In this document: piece after piece, positions 51,138 to 61,621 of the stretch | Numbering within the stretch: position 1 is the first letter of the stretch | How the letters are laid out: every line of letters begins with the position of its first letter | Notes under the pieces: generated by a model | Databases searched by the model: none | What the model was told of the DNA's origin: nothing | What the model saw: the letters and a program-made list of their open reading frames with translations, nothing else | Assembly: GCA_965216945.1 (NCBI GenBank) | Contig: CBDCGU010000003.1 | Span: 1-64,000, forward strand | Reading direction: 5' to 3' | Source of the DNA: DATHZQ01 sp965216945 | GTDB lineage: Bacteria; Actinomycetota; Acidimicrobiia; Spongiisociales; UBA5794 | Length of the DNA stretch: 64,000 nucleotides | Position numbers and translations under genes: made by a program

Positions 51138-51170
51138 GAGCCGCTTGCTTTAGCAGCGGCTCTTCTCTTT
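51138..51170 (+). terminator. Riboswitch-controlled intrinsic terminator
   Basis: GAGCCGC (51138-51144) pairs with GCGGCTC (51156-51162) and is followed by TTCTCTTT. The competing pairing is GCTAAAGC (51120-51127) with GCTTTAGC (51147-51154). Since GCTAAA is tied up in the ligand-bound aptamer, SAM should release 51147-51154 and let the terminator form, giving an OFF switch. Confidence 0.75.
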
Positions 51171-51229
51171 GGAGCCTCTGCTTCGGCCCGCACCCCGGCG
51201 AGCGAATCTCGAGGGGGATCGGAGACGGT

Positions 51230-52258
51230 ATGAGCAGCGGCACACGACAGACAGCCTTCCAGACACTGCTCGCCACCGGCAACGTGCTGGTGGCGGATGG
51301 CGGGATGGGCACGTCGCTGTTCTCGCTCGGCCTCGCCAACGGCGAGTCTCCGGAGCTGCTCAACGTTGCCGAGCCCGACATCGTGGTGAAGGCCCACCGC
51401 GGGTTCGTCGAGGCCGGCGCCGACATCATCCTGACCAATACGTTCGGAGGGAACCGGCGCCGTCTGGCACTCCACCAGCTGCAGGACAAGGTGGCAGAGC
51501 TCAATGCCGCGGCGGTCGATGTGGCTCGTGAAGCTGCGGCCCTCGGTGACCGCCCGGTGGCCGTTGCCGGCAGCATTGGACCTACCGGCGATCTCATCGC
51601 GCCCCTCGGTGAGCTCTCGTGGGACGAAGCCGTCTCCGTCTTCTCCGAGCAGGCTCGATCCCTTGCTGGATCCGGAGTCGATGTGCTGTGGATCGAGACC
51701 ATGTCCAGTGTCGAGGAGCTCTCGGCGGCTTTCGATGCGACCGATGGCATCGATCTGCCCGTGGTCACCACGATGAGCTTCGACACGAACGGCAGCACGA
51801 TGATGGGGGTCGCCCCGGCGCAACTCGCTCGCTGGTCGCGGGACGCCGCGCGCGGCCCGGCGGCGTTGGGCGCCAACTGCGGCATCGGGCCCGGCGACGT
51901 GCTGGCGGCGGTTCACGACATCGTGCAGACGGCACCCGGAAGCGTCGTCGTGGCCAAGGCCAATGCCGGGATTCCCGCCTACACCAAGACGGGTGGCCTC
52001 ACGTACCCGACGGCAGCCGTGGACATGGTCGACTACGCCCGGCTGGCGATCGGTGTCGGTGCACGCATCATCGGAGGTTGCTGCGGATCGACCCCCGACC
52101 ATCTCTCATCGATCCGGGAGGTCGTGGACACGGTGGACATGGGAGAGGCGGCCGCCGATCTCACCGCGATCGAGGCTCGGTTCGGCACCAGCGGCCCGGT
52201 GGCGCAGGCGTCGCGGGAGCGGCGCAACCGGCGGCGGACGTCGCGCCGGTCGGCCTGA
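51230..52258 (+). CDS. Betaine-homocysteine methyltransferase-like homocysteine S-methyltransferase
   Basis: A 342-residue zinc methyltransferase that would methylate homocysteine to methionine with a methyl donor such as betaine or S-methylmethionine. Motifs: VADGGMGTSLFSLGLANGES at the N-terminus, ILTNTFGGNRRRLALHQL, AVAGSIGPTGDLIAPLGELS, the first zinc Cys in LGANCGIGPGDVL, and the Cys pair in IGGCCGSTPDHLSSI. The C-terminus is Arg-rich (RERRNRRRTSRRSA). ATG 51230 has GGAG six bases upstream. A SAM-II-like riboswitch with terminator precedes it. In this betaine-type C1 island the donor is most simply betaine, but the family does not prove it. Confidence 0.88.
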   Translation: MSSGTRQTAFQTLLATGNVLVADGGMGTSLFSLGLANGESPELLNVAEPDIVVKAHRGFVEAGADIILTNTFGGNRRRLALHQLQDKVAELNAAAVDVAREAAALGDRPVAVAGSIGPTGDLIAPLGELSWDEAVSVFSEQARSLAGSGVDVLWIETMSSVEELSAAFDATDGIDLPVVTTMSFDTNGSTMMGVAPAQLARWSRDAARGPAALGANCGIGPGDVLAAVHDIVQTAPGSVVVAKANAGIPAYTKTGGLTYPTAAVDMVDYARLAIGVGARIIGGCCGSTPDHLSSIREVVDTVDMGEAAADLTAIEARFGTSGPVAQASRERRNRRRTSRRSA

Positions 52259-52262
52259 GAGC

Positions 52263-52547
52263 TCAGCGGTAGAACTCGACGTCGAACAGGACCGGGCCGT
52301 CGAATGCGAGGTGGTGTGGCCGGCCTGGGGGAATGTCCACGCAGCGGCCGCTCTCGACTCGGATGACGCCCGTTGCGTCATCCTCGAACCGGAAGAGCAA
52401 CGCTCCGTCGTGGACGATGAGCCGGCCCCACACCCCGTCGGCGATACGGTGCGCCTTGCGGAACCCTGCGGGGGCGCTGGTTTCGTCGAACCGAGACGTC
52501 GTCCGCACATGCTCGAGACCGGGCGGCATCGTGGGATGGTCGCTCAC
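52263..52547 (-). CDS. Small cupin protein (DUF1971/TehB-N-like)
   Basis: A 94-residue single-domain beta-barrel with PAGFRKAHRIADGVWGRLIV followed by LLFRFEDDATGVIRVESGRC and VDIPPGRPHHLAFDGPVLF. The layout (FDE..PAG..K.H....G.WG.L.V..G.L) matches the DUF1971/YeaR cupins, some of which are linked to tellurite or nitrosative stress. A metal site is possible from the two His of RPHHL and the His of KAHRI. It is the last gene of the fdh strand, 7 bases after the fdh 2Fe-2S gene, but may be unrelated. GTG 52547. Confidence 0.65.
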   Translation of the reverse strand: MSDHPTMPPGLEHVRTTSRFDETSAPAGFRKAHRIADGVWGRLIVHDGALLFRFEDDATGVIRVESGRCVDIPPGRPHHLAFDGPVLFDVEFYR

Positions 52548-52554
52548 GGCCCCG

Positions 52555-53504
52555 TCATGCCGATCGGGCTCGTCGCAGCACGACGTCGATCGGAGTCGCC
52601 TCCATGTCGCCGAGCTCCTGGACGTACTCGTAGCCGAAGCGTCCCTTGATGCACAGGTGGCCGTTGGTCACCGAGTGATCGATCGGTGAGGTGACCTTGA
52701 CGATCCGGTTGTCTTGCACGTGCAGGTCCAGATTGCACCCGACACCGCAGTAGGAGCACACGGTCCGGGTCACCGTCTGCTCCTCCTCGTTCCACATGTC
52801 CGCTTCACGCAGCTCGTACTCCGATCGGAACATCAATGCCCCGGTCGGGCACACCCCGATGCAGTTGCCACAGAACACACAGGCAGAATCGGTCAGGCCC
52901 GTGTCGAACTCTGTGGAGATACGGGCGTCGAACCCACGGCCGGCAACACCGAGCGCAAAGGTGTTCTGCGCCTCGGTCCCGCATGCCTGGACACACTTGT
53001 AACAGAGGATGCATTTGGAGTAGTCGCGCACATAGAGCTCGTTGTCGATCTTCACCGGCTGCGCGACGGAGGCGGCCTGCTCGCCGTCTGGCGGAGCGTG
53101 ATGACCGGGATGGCGGTGGTCGCGATCGTCCTGGGCGGGCTGTGCCGGGCCAAACCGATCAGGATCGGCTCCGTAGTCGTCGATCCACGCCTTGGTCGAT
53201 GCATCGACGAGATCCATGTCGACGGAGGAGCCGAGCAGTTCGAAGACGAGCTTGCGGGAATGCCGCACCCGCTCGCTGTCGGTGTGCACCACCATTCCCT
53301 CCTCGACGGGTCGGGAGCAGGACGGCACCAGCGCCCGTGAGCCCTCCACCTCGACCACACAGACCCGGCACACGTTGACCGGCGTCAGGTTGTCGAGGTA
53401 GCAGAGCGTGGGCTGCTCGCGGCCCATGCTCCGGCAGGCGTCGAGGATGGTCGAGCCCTCGGGCACGGCGGTCCCCGCCCCGTCGATGGTGACATGGACT
53501 TCCG

Positions 53505-53508
<4 letters not shown>
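52555..53508 (-). CDS. Formate dehydrogenase, detached N-terminal iron-sulfur part of the alpha subunit (NuoG-like)
   Basis: A 317-residue electron-transfer polypeptide. It holds a 2Fe-2S domain (PTLCYLDNLTPVNVCRVCVV, later VPSCSRP), a Pro/His-rich linker (HRHPGHHAPPDGEQ), two 4Fe-4S clusters (KCILCYKCVQACGTEAQ, ACVFCGNCIGVCPTGAL) and, at the very end, the Molybdop_Fe4S4 domain (RTVCSYCGVGCNLDL, TNGHLCIKGRFGYEYVQ). In other NAD-dependent formate dehydrogenases all this is fused to the front of the catalytic chain; here it ends exactly where the catalytic gene's sequence begins and is encoded last in the operon. ATG 53508 overlaps the NuoEF stop. Confidence 0.88.
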
Positions 53509-55291
<1,783 letters not shown>

Positions 55292-55292
<1 letters not shown>

Positions 55293-57166
55293 TAGGCCAC
55301 CGTTTCGATGCGCACTGCGGTGGCTTTGAACTCTGCGGTACCCGACTTCGGGTCCCACACGTCGATCGTGAGCTCGTTGACGTCGGCTTCGTCGGGGAAG
55401 TGGAAGGCCATGAACGCAAGCCCGGGGCGAAGCGACTCGTGGAACCATACGGGTACGTCGATGCTGCCTCGCCGCGATGTCACTCGGACGATGTCCCCTT
55501 CGGTCACGCCGAGGGTCGCTCCGTCCTCGGGTGCGACCTCGATGATGCCACCGTGGCGAATCGGCGATCGGTAGCGGCCGGACTGAACGCCGGTGTTGTA
55601 CGAGTCGAGCCGGCGGCCGGTCGTGAGGCGGATGGGGAAGTCGTCGCTCAGCTCATCGACCGGAGGCACCCACTCGGTCGGTATGAACGGTGCGGGATCT
55701 CGTGGCATCGGATCTTCCCACAGCCACCCATGGAGGTACTGGGTTCCGGGATGACTCTCGTCGGGACATGGCCATTGCAGCCCGCCCAGCTCTTCGAGGC
55801 GGCGGTACGACATCCCGCCGTGCATCGGTGACAGGCTGCGACATTCGTCCCACACCTCCTCGGCCGTCGGGATGCCCCAGCCGACCCCGAGCCGTTCTGC
55901 GAGCAGGCTGATGATCTCGAGGTCGTCCTTGGCATCTCCCGGCGGGTCGAGTGCCTTGCGAACGCGCTGCACCCGTCGCTCGGACGACGTCACGGTTCCC
56001 TCGCTCTCCGCCCAGCCGGCGGCAGCAGGGAGGACCACGTCGGCCATCTCGGCGGTCTTGGTGAGGAACATGTCCTGCACGATGATGAAGTCGAGGCCGT
56101 CGAGGATCTTGCGGATGTGCCCTACGTCGGCCTCCGACTGTGCCGGGTTCTCGCCGATGCAATACAGCGCGTTGATCTCGCCGCGCTCCATGGCTTCGAA
56201 CATGAGCGAGATGTGGAGCCCGTTCCGCGGCGGGATGGGATGCCCCCAGAGAGCCTCGAACTTGCCGCGGATCTCGGCATCTTCGACGTTCTGGAACCCG
56301 GGGAGCTTGTTGGGGAGCGCCCCCATGTCCCCGCCGCCTTGCACGTTGTTCTGGCCGCGGATCGGAACGAGCCCTGATCCGTAACGTCCGACGTGTCCTG
56401 TGAGCATCGCCAGGTTGATGAGCGCCAGGACGTTGTCGGTGGCGTTGTGATGCTCGGTGATCCCCAGCGTCCAGCAGATCTGTGCGGAGCCTGCGGTCGC
56501 GTAGGCATGGGCCATCTCCTTGATGGCCGCAGCCGGCACACCGGTGACCTGCTCGGCCCGGTGCAACGTCCACTCGTCGACCGTCGTGCGATACGCCTCG
56601 TAGCCAGAGGTGGAGTGCGCGATGAACTCCTCGTTCTGCAGCCCGGCGTCGATGATCTCCCGACCGACGGCATTGGCCAGGGCGATGTCCGACCCGACAT
56701 CCAGCCCGAGCCACATCTCGGCCCAGGCCGACGAGGTCGTGCGCCGAGGATCGACCGCAAACAACCTCGCACCGTTACGCACACCCTTGAGAAGGTGGTG
56801 AAAGAAGATCGGGTGCGCTTCGCGCGCGTTGGATCCCCACAGCAAGATGACGTCTGTGGTCTCGATCTCCTCGTAGGAGGAGGTGCCTCCTCCTGCTCCC
56901 AGCACTGCCGCCAGACCGGCGACGGAGGGAGCGTGTCAGGTGCGGTTGCACGAGTCGATGTTGTTCGAGCCCATGGCAATCCGGGAGAACTTCTGTGCGA
57001 GGAAGTTCATCTCGTTCGTCGCCTTCGAGCACGAGAACATTCCGTAGGACTGGCCGTCGTGCCGCCGCAATCCCGTCGCTGCGGCATCGAGCGCCTCGTC
57101 CCACGACGCGGCCACCAGGTCACCCTTCCGCCGCACCAGCGGGGTGGTCAACCGTCCACGCTGCAT
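55292..57166 (-). CDS. fdhA: Formate dehydrogenase catalytic subunit, selenocysteine-containing, lacking its N-terminal Fe-S domain
   Basis: Oxidises formate to CO2 at a Mo/W-bis-PGD centre. The chain is read through an in-frame TGA (56936-56938) as Sec77 in DSCNRTUHAPSVAGL, directly comparable to the U-H-G-P-S-V-A-G site of E. coli FdhF. Later blocks are VILLWGSNAREAHPIFFHHL, VDPRRTTSSAWAEMWL, GLVPIRGQNNVQGGGDMGAL, FIIVQDMFLTKTAEMADVVL and the cofactor-binding C-terminal LTTGRRLDSYNTGVQSGRYR. At 624 residues it starts at RLTTPLVRRKGD, so the usual 4Fe-4S domain is missing and is found at the end of 52555-53508. AAGGAGGTGA, a near-perfect ribosome site, precedes ATG 57166. Confidence 0.93.
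56907..56938 (-). promoter_or_regulatory. SECIS element of fdhA
   Basis: Eighteen bases after the UGA, stem GUCGCC (56923-56918) pairs with GGCGGC (56912-56907), including one U-G, around the loop GGUCU. Both the loop sequence and its distance from the UGA (GGU is the seventh codon after it) are the same as in E. coli fdhF, the classic SelB-binding hairpin. Confidence 0.82.
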
Positions 57167-57213
57167 TCCGTCACCTCCTTCCACTCTCGACTCTCAGAAA
57201 TCTAGTGACTCAC

Positions 57214-57232
57214 CTTCGCCGTGCTGGCGAAG
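57214..57232. terminator. Short hairpin between fhs and fdhA
   Basis: CTTCGCC-GTGCT-GGCGAAG is a perfect 7-bp stem with a 5-base loop in the 150-base gap (57167-57316). It lacks a T-run on either strand. It could end the fhs transcript or lie in the fdhA leader. The same gap has the small palindrome GTGACTCAC (57205-57213); nothing else is evident. Confidence 0.4.
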
Positions 57233-57316
57233 CAGGCGCCGACGCCCGCAGCCGGCCCACCCCCTCCCGGTGCGAAGCGGGGCAGTGTGGGAAAGAGGTG
57301 CTGCCGAGGGCGACAG

Positions 57317-59077
57317 TCAGAACAATCCGACGACGTTGCCGTCCTCGTCGATATCGACATTCATGTACGCAGGCTTCGTGCCGAGACCCGGCATGGTTCG
57401 CATCTCGCCGAGCAGCGGGTAGATGAAGCCGGCACCGACAGATGCGCGCACCTCCCGCACCGGCACCGTGAAGCCAGAAGGTGCGCCCTTCAGCGCCGGA
57501 TCGTGAGAGATCGACAGATGGGTCTTCGCCATGCAGATCGGCAGATACCCGAATCCGGACCGCTCGAACTCGGCGATCTGCCGCTCGGCGACCGGGGCGT
57601 ATTCCACCTCGGCGGCTCCATAGATCTGCGTCGCGATCGCCTCGATCTTCTCCTTGATCGACCTGTCGAGCGGGTAGAGGAATCCGAACTTGGATGGCTC
57701 CTCGCACGCCTGCTCGACGGCAGCAGCGAGCTCCAACGCACCTTTGCCGCCCTCGGCCCAGTGGTTCGATCGCACGGCGGAGGAGGCGCCCGCATCCATC
57801 GCCGCCTCTTGGATGAGCTCCATCTCGCGCCGGGTGTCTGTCGGGAACTGGTTCACCGCAACCACCACGGGCACGCCAAATCGACGGGCGTTGGCGACAT
57901 GTGCCTTCAGATTGGAGAGCCCGGCGCGGAGCAGAGCGAGATTCTCCTCCGTGTAGGCCTTGTCGAGCGGTCTACCCGGCACGACCTTGGGACCGCCGCC
58001 GTGCGTCTTCAGGGCCCGCACCGTCGCCACCAAGACCACGCAGTCCGGCTTGAGGCCGGAGACCCGGCACTTGATGTCGAAGAACTTCTCCATACCCATG
58101 TCGGCACCGAAGCCGGATTCGGTCACGACGTAGTCCCCGATGTGGAGCGCCACCCTGTCGGCGAGGATCGAGGAGTTGCCGTGGGCGATATTGGCGAACG
58201 GACCCGCATGGACGAAAGCGAGCTGCCCCTCGAGCGTCTGCATGATCGTCGGGTGGAGCGTCTCCTTCATCAGGACGGCGACTGCTCCGGCGACACCGAC
58301 GTCCTCGAGTGTCACCGGCTCGTTGCTCTTCGAGGTGCCGATGACGACCCGCCCACAACGTTCGCGGAAGTTGCGCAGCGCCGAGGCATAGTCGGACCCG
58401 TCGACGAGGGCCAAGATCGCCATCAGCTCCGAAGCCACGGTGATGTCGTAACCGGTCTCACGCGGTCGCCCGTCCGCCGAGCCGCCGAGCCCGATGATCG
58501 TGTTACGGAGTGCCCGGTCGTTGACATCGACGACACGACGCCACGAGATCCTGTTGGGATCGAGGGAGATCCGTTCGAGCCCGAGTGCGGCGAGCCGGTC
58601 GTCGGTGAGCCTTCCCTCGTGGTACCAGCGGGCATCGATCGCGGCCGCAACGAGGTTGTGGGCCACCGAGATGGCATGCATGTCGCCCGTGAGATGGAGG
58701 TTGAACTCGTCCATGGGGATCACCTGGGAGTAGCCGCCACCGGCGGCACCACCCTTGATCCCGAACGTCGGGCCCATCGACGGCTGGCGGATGGCGGCGA
58801 TCGCCTTGTGCCCGCGCCGCCCGAGCCCCTGGACGAGACCGATCGTCGTCGTGGTCTTGCCCTCGCCGAGTGGCGTGGGAGTGATCGCCGTGACGTCGAC
58901 GTACTTGCCGTGCGGGTTGGCGCCGATTCTCTTGAGAGCGTCGAGGTGGACCTTGGCCTTTGTCGTGCCGAAGGCGATCAGGTCGTCGTCCTCGAGACCA
59001 TGCCGACGGGCGACGTCGAAGATCGGCTCGACGGTCGCCTGCTGTGCGATCTCGAGATCGCTGGGAACCCCGCTCAT
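57317..59077 (-). CDS. fhs: Formate-tetrahydrofolate ligase
   Basis: Interconverts formate + THF + ATP and 10-formyl-THF. The 586-residue protein has the P-loop TPTPLGEGKTTTTIGLVQGL (about residue 68), the downstream SMGPTFGIKGGAAGGGYSQV, FNLHLTGDMHAISVAHNLVA, AFVHAGPFANIAHGNSSILA and DIKCRVSGLKPDCVVLVATV. Slightly longer than the usual 555-560. With fdhA adjacent it can run in the catabolic direction, yielding ATP and formate that is oxidised to CO2. GGAG sits 6 bases before ATG 59077. A tandem IclR operator lies 50-84 bases upstream of the start. Confidence 0.96.
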   Translation of the reverse strand: MSGVPSDLEIAQQATVEPIFDVARRHGLEDDDLIAFGTTKAKVHLDALKRIGANPHGKYVDVTAITPTPLGEGKTTTTIGLVQGLGRRGHKAIAAIRQPSMGPTFGIKGGAAGGGYSQVIPMDEFNLHLTGDMHAISVAHNLVAAAIDARWYHEGRLTDDRLAALGLERISLDPNRISWRRVVDVNDRALRNTIIGLGGSADGRPRETGYDITVASELMAILALVDGSDYASALRNFRERCGRVVIGTSKSNEPVTLEDVGVAGAVAVLMKETLHPTIMQTLEGQLAFVHAGPFANIAHGNSSILADRVALHIGDYVVTESGFGADMGMEKFFDIKCRVSGLKPDCVVLVATVRALKTHGGGPKVVPGRPLDKAYTEENLALLRAGLSNLKAHVANARRFGVPVVVAVNQFPTDTRREMELIQEAAMDAGASSAVRSNHWAEGGKGALELAAAVEQACEEPSKFGFLYPLDRSIKEKIEAIATQIYGAAEVEYAPVAERQIAEFERSGFGYLPICMAKTHLSISHDPALKGAPSGFTVPVREVRASVGAGFIYPLLGEMRTMPGLGTKPAYMNVDIDEDGNVVGLF

Positions 59078-59126
59078 GGTTTCTCCGCGGTTGGTGAATC
59101 GGGCCGGGAGCACCCTAGCGCACAGT

Positions 59127-59161
59127 GTGCTGCGATACGGGACGGTCCCGCATCGTGGTAC
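59127..59161 (-). promoter_or_regulatory. Composite IclR operator of fhs
   Basis: In the fhs direction: GTACCACGATGCGGGAC, C, GTCCCGTATCGCAGCAC. It stands in the divergent region between fhs and the MFS gene (start 59355), and given its distance it most likely acts on fhs. Confidence 0.75.
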
Positions 59162-59354
59162 GAACCGTCAGACCGAGATGGCCGAGAAGGTGTGGACACA
59201 GGGTCACCTGCGGCGATAGTCTCCCGGGCCCATCGCAACGACGTGGGACGGGCTCGAGATCCGGCGGACCCGAGAGAGCGCGATGACAGGCGTCGTCGTG
59301 CGGGCAACCGGCTCCCTGTCCGTGAGGACAGCTCTCTTGTCGCCGGGAGGCGTC

Positions 59355-60662
59355 GTGGGCATCGACCAGCGTCCCGCACCGGGCCATCGCAACACAACAA
59401 CCACTGCCGCCCTCGGCTCGTGGGGCTTGCTGCTGGCAGTGTTGTTCCTCCAGTTGGGGAACGGTCTCCTGGGCACCGTCATCGGGCTCAGATCTGAGAT
59501 CGCCGGGTTCGGCGACGGCGCGATCGGTCTCATCCTCTCCGGGTACTACACGGGCTTCCTGCTCGGCGCCATCGTCGTGCCGAAGTTCGTTGGCTCGGTC
59601 GGCCACATCCGCGTGTACGCCGCCCTCGCCTCCCTGGCCAGCACGGCTGCGCTCGTCTATGCGCTGAGCGACGATCCCATGCTGTGGTTCTTCATGCGGG
59701 TCGTGGGCGGGTTCGCCCTCTCCGGGCTGTACATCGTCGCCGAGAGCTGGCTCAACGATCAATCCACCAACGAGACGAGGGGACGGCTCCTCTCGGTGTA
59801 CATGATCGTGGTCATGGGCGGCATCGCCGCAAGCCAGCTCCTGCTCACGGTCGCGGACCCCGAGGGTGCCAGTCTCTTCATCTTGTCGTCGATCTTGGTC
59901 TCCCTCGCGGTCGTTCCCGTCACGCTCTCGGTCGGCTCGGCGCCAAGATTCGAATGGGCACCACGGTTGCCGGTCCGGGAGATCTGGAAGGCGGCACCCG
60001 CCGGCGTCGTCGGCGGCTTCGGCGCCGGAATCACCAACGGCGGCATCATGGCGATCGGGGCGGTCTATGCGGCTCGCGTGGGGATGTCGGTCGATCGCAT
60101 CGCCATCTTCATGGGCCTGCTGATCCTCGGCTCCGTCGTCCTGCAGTGGCCGATTGGTGCGATGTCGGACCGGATCCGCCGCAGGGTGGCCCTGCTCCTG
60201 GTTTCGCTGGCCGCCGCCCTCGTCGCCGCCGCCAATGCGCTGGTGGACCCGCTGAGCTCTGCCGCACTCCTGGCGATCTTCACGTTCGGTGGACTCACTT
60301 TCCCGATGTATTCACTGTCACTCAGCCACATCAACGACCATGTCCCGGTCGGCACCACGATCTCCGTCAGCGCGGTCTACGTGTTCATCAGCGGCATCGG
60401 GGCGATCGTGGGGCCTCTGGCCGCCTCGGCCACGATGTCGGCCAGTGGCCCCGCCGGGGTGTTCTGGCTGATGTGTGGCGTTCACCTGGCCGTTGGACTC
60501 TTCGCCGCGGGCCGGATCCGTCTGCGGCACGGGCTGCCCGTGGACGCCCAGCGCCGCTATGCCCTCGTCCCGGCACGTGCGGGAGCGATGATCATCCACC
60601 TCGCCCGTCGTCGCCGCCGCTCCCCCGACTCGAACGGTGGAGGGCCGGCAGCCGACGGCTGA
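59355..60662 (+). CDS. MFS transporter (YcaD-like)
   Basis: A 435-residue major-facilitator protein with twelve hydrophobic helices, the first being LGSWGLLLAVLFLQLGNGLL. Family pieces are RSEIAGFGDGAIGLILSGYY, SWLNDQSTNETRGRLLSVYM (the cytoplasmic loop after helix 4) and WPIGAMSDRIRRRVALLLVS (motif A-like loop between helices 8 and 9). The C-terminus is a long basic cytoplasmic tail (HLARRRRRSPDSNGGG). GTG 59355 is preceded by GGGAGG at 59345-59350, so the longer frame from 59283 is unlikely. Its place between fhs and iclR suggests uptake of a C1 substrate, but the substrate is unknown. Confidence 0.85.
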   Translation: MGIDQRPAPGHRNTTTTAALGSWGLLLAVLFLQLGNGLLGTVIGLRSEIAGFGDGAIGLILSGYYTGFLLGAIVVPKFVGSVGHIRVYAALASLASTAALVYALSDDPMLWFFMRVVGGFALSGLYIVAESWLNDQSTNETRGRLLSVYMIVVMGGIAASQLLLTVADPEGASLFILSSILVSLAVVPVTLSVGSAPRFEWAPRLPVREIWKAAPAGVVGGFGAGITNGGIMAIGAVYAARVGMSVDRIAIFMGLLILGSVVLQWPIGAMSDRIRRRVALLLVSLAAALVAAANALVDPLSSAALLAIFTFGGLTFPMYSLSLSHINDHVPVGTTISVSAVYVFISGIGAIVGPLAASATMSASGPAGVFWLMCGVHLAVGLFAAGRIRLRHGLPVDAQRRYALVPARAGAMIIHLARRRRRSPDSNGGGPAADG

Positions 60663-60689
60663 CGGCTCACGGCTGACGGCCGGAGCCAC

Positions 60690-61439
60690 TCACTGCTCTG
60701 CGCGATGCGCATCCGTCAGGCTGGCCGCGACGTCGGCAACCCGCTCGCCGATCGCATCCGGATCGCGACCACCGGGGAACCTATATGCGGGTCCGTGAAT
60801 ACCAATGGCGCCGATGATCCCTGTCCTGCCGAGGACCGGCGCCGCGACCGAATGGAGCTCCTCGGTGAGCTCGCCGTGCGCCCATGCATACCCCTGGCGC
60901 CGGACGCTCTCCATGCGGGAGACGATGGCGTCAGGATCGGTGACGGAGTGTGACGTCGCCACCTCGAGGGGCCCCGCGAGCACACGTTGCACGACGGCGA
61001 CCGGCGAGTGCGCCAGGATCGCAAGTCCGGCGGGCACGAGGTGATAGGGGGCGACCGTGCCGGTCCAGTCCCTCACCAGGATCGAGTTGTCGGCCGACTC
61101 TTGCGCCACGTAGTGGACACCGGAGCGCACCGGGACGCTCACCCCGGCATCTTCCCCGAACTCCTGAGCGAGTGTGCGTAGGTAGGGCCGGGCGTGCTGG
61201 ACGAAGTCCGCAGTCGTCGTGCCGTCGCTGACGAGGCTGCGCACCATGTCCCCGATCCGGTAGGTCCCGTCATCCTCGTCGCGATCGACGGCGCCGATCG
61301 ACGTGAGCGTGTTGAGGAGGCGCGCCACCGTCGACTTCGGGAGGTCGACCTCATCGGCGATCTCGGTGAGACCCTTGCCCGAGGTCGCAACCCGCTCGAG
61401 GATCAGAAAGGCCCGATCGATCGATTGCACTCTGCTCAT
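60690..61439 (-). CDS. IclR-family transcriptional regulator of the C1 island
   Basis: A 249-residue regulator: N-terminal winged helix (residues 1-65; VQSIDRAFLILERVATSGKG, LTEIADEVDLPKSTVARLLN), linker, and IclR effector domain (from about 85; YLRTLAQEFGEDAGVSVPVR, SGVHYVAQESADNSILVRDW, AGLAILAHSPVAVVQRVLAG, SVAAPVLGRTGIIGAIGIHG). The start is ATG 61439, since a tandem 17-bp operator occupies the bases just upstream; the longer frame to 61499 would translate through that operator. Presence of the same composite site before the corrinoid operon, the flavoprotein operon and fhs makes it the likely local regulator. Effector unknown, possibly betaine or a C1 intermediate. Confidence 0.92.
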   Translation of the reverse strand: MSRVQSIDRAFLILERVATSGKGLTEIADEVDLPKSTVARLLNTLTSIGAVDRDEDDGTYRIGDMVRSLVSDGTTTADFVQHARPYLRTLAQEFGEDAGVSVPVRSGVHYVAQESADNSILVRDWTGTVAPYHLVPAGLAILAHSPVAVVQRVLAGPLEVATSHSVTDPDAIVSRMESVRRQGYAWAHGELTEELHSVAAPVLGRTGIIGAIGIHGPAYRFPGGRDPDAIGERVADVAASLTDAHRAEQ

Positions 61440-61443
61440 TGCG

Positions 61444-61478
61444 ACACCGCCATGCGGCACGGTACCACATCGTGGAAC
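61444..61478 (-). promoter_or_regulatory. Composite IclR operator of iclR itself
   Basis: In the iclR direction: GTTCCACGATGTGGTAC, C, GTGCCGCATGGCGGTGT, ending 5 bases before the ATG. Occupancy would block initiation or the start of transcription, i.e. autoregulation. Confidence 0.75.
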
Positions 61479-61566
61479 AGGCCCCCAGGGGGTCTCCACT
61501 CGGCCCTCGTGAAGCTCTTCACAAAGAGGACATATGGCCCTAGATGCATATGCACGAGAGGCAGAA

Positions 61567-61602
61567 CATGCATCAGATGCATCGCATGCATCAGATGCAG
61601 CA
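61567..61602 (+). repeat. Tandem 18-bp ATGCAT repeats before the PocR regulator gene
   Basis: CATGCATCAGATGCATCG (61567-61584) is followed directly by CATGCATCAGATGCAGCA (61585-61602), 16 of 18 bases equal; a further ATGCATATGCA lies at 61544. Each unit has two ATGCA half-palindromes. It may be an operator array for the downstream HTH/PocR protein or, if translation begins at 61544, codes for a Met/His-rich N-terminus. Confidence 0.6.
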
Positions 61603-61621
61603 GAGACTGGACCAAGCCTCC

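Noticed and set aside
61440..61499. Longer IclR protein starting at 61499
   Set aside because: The additional 20 codons are the tandem operator read as protein; ATG 61439 gives the normal family N-terminus.
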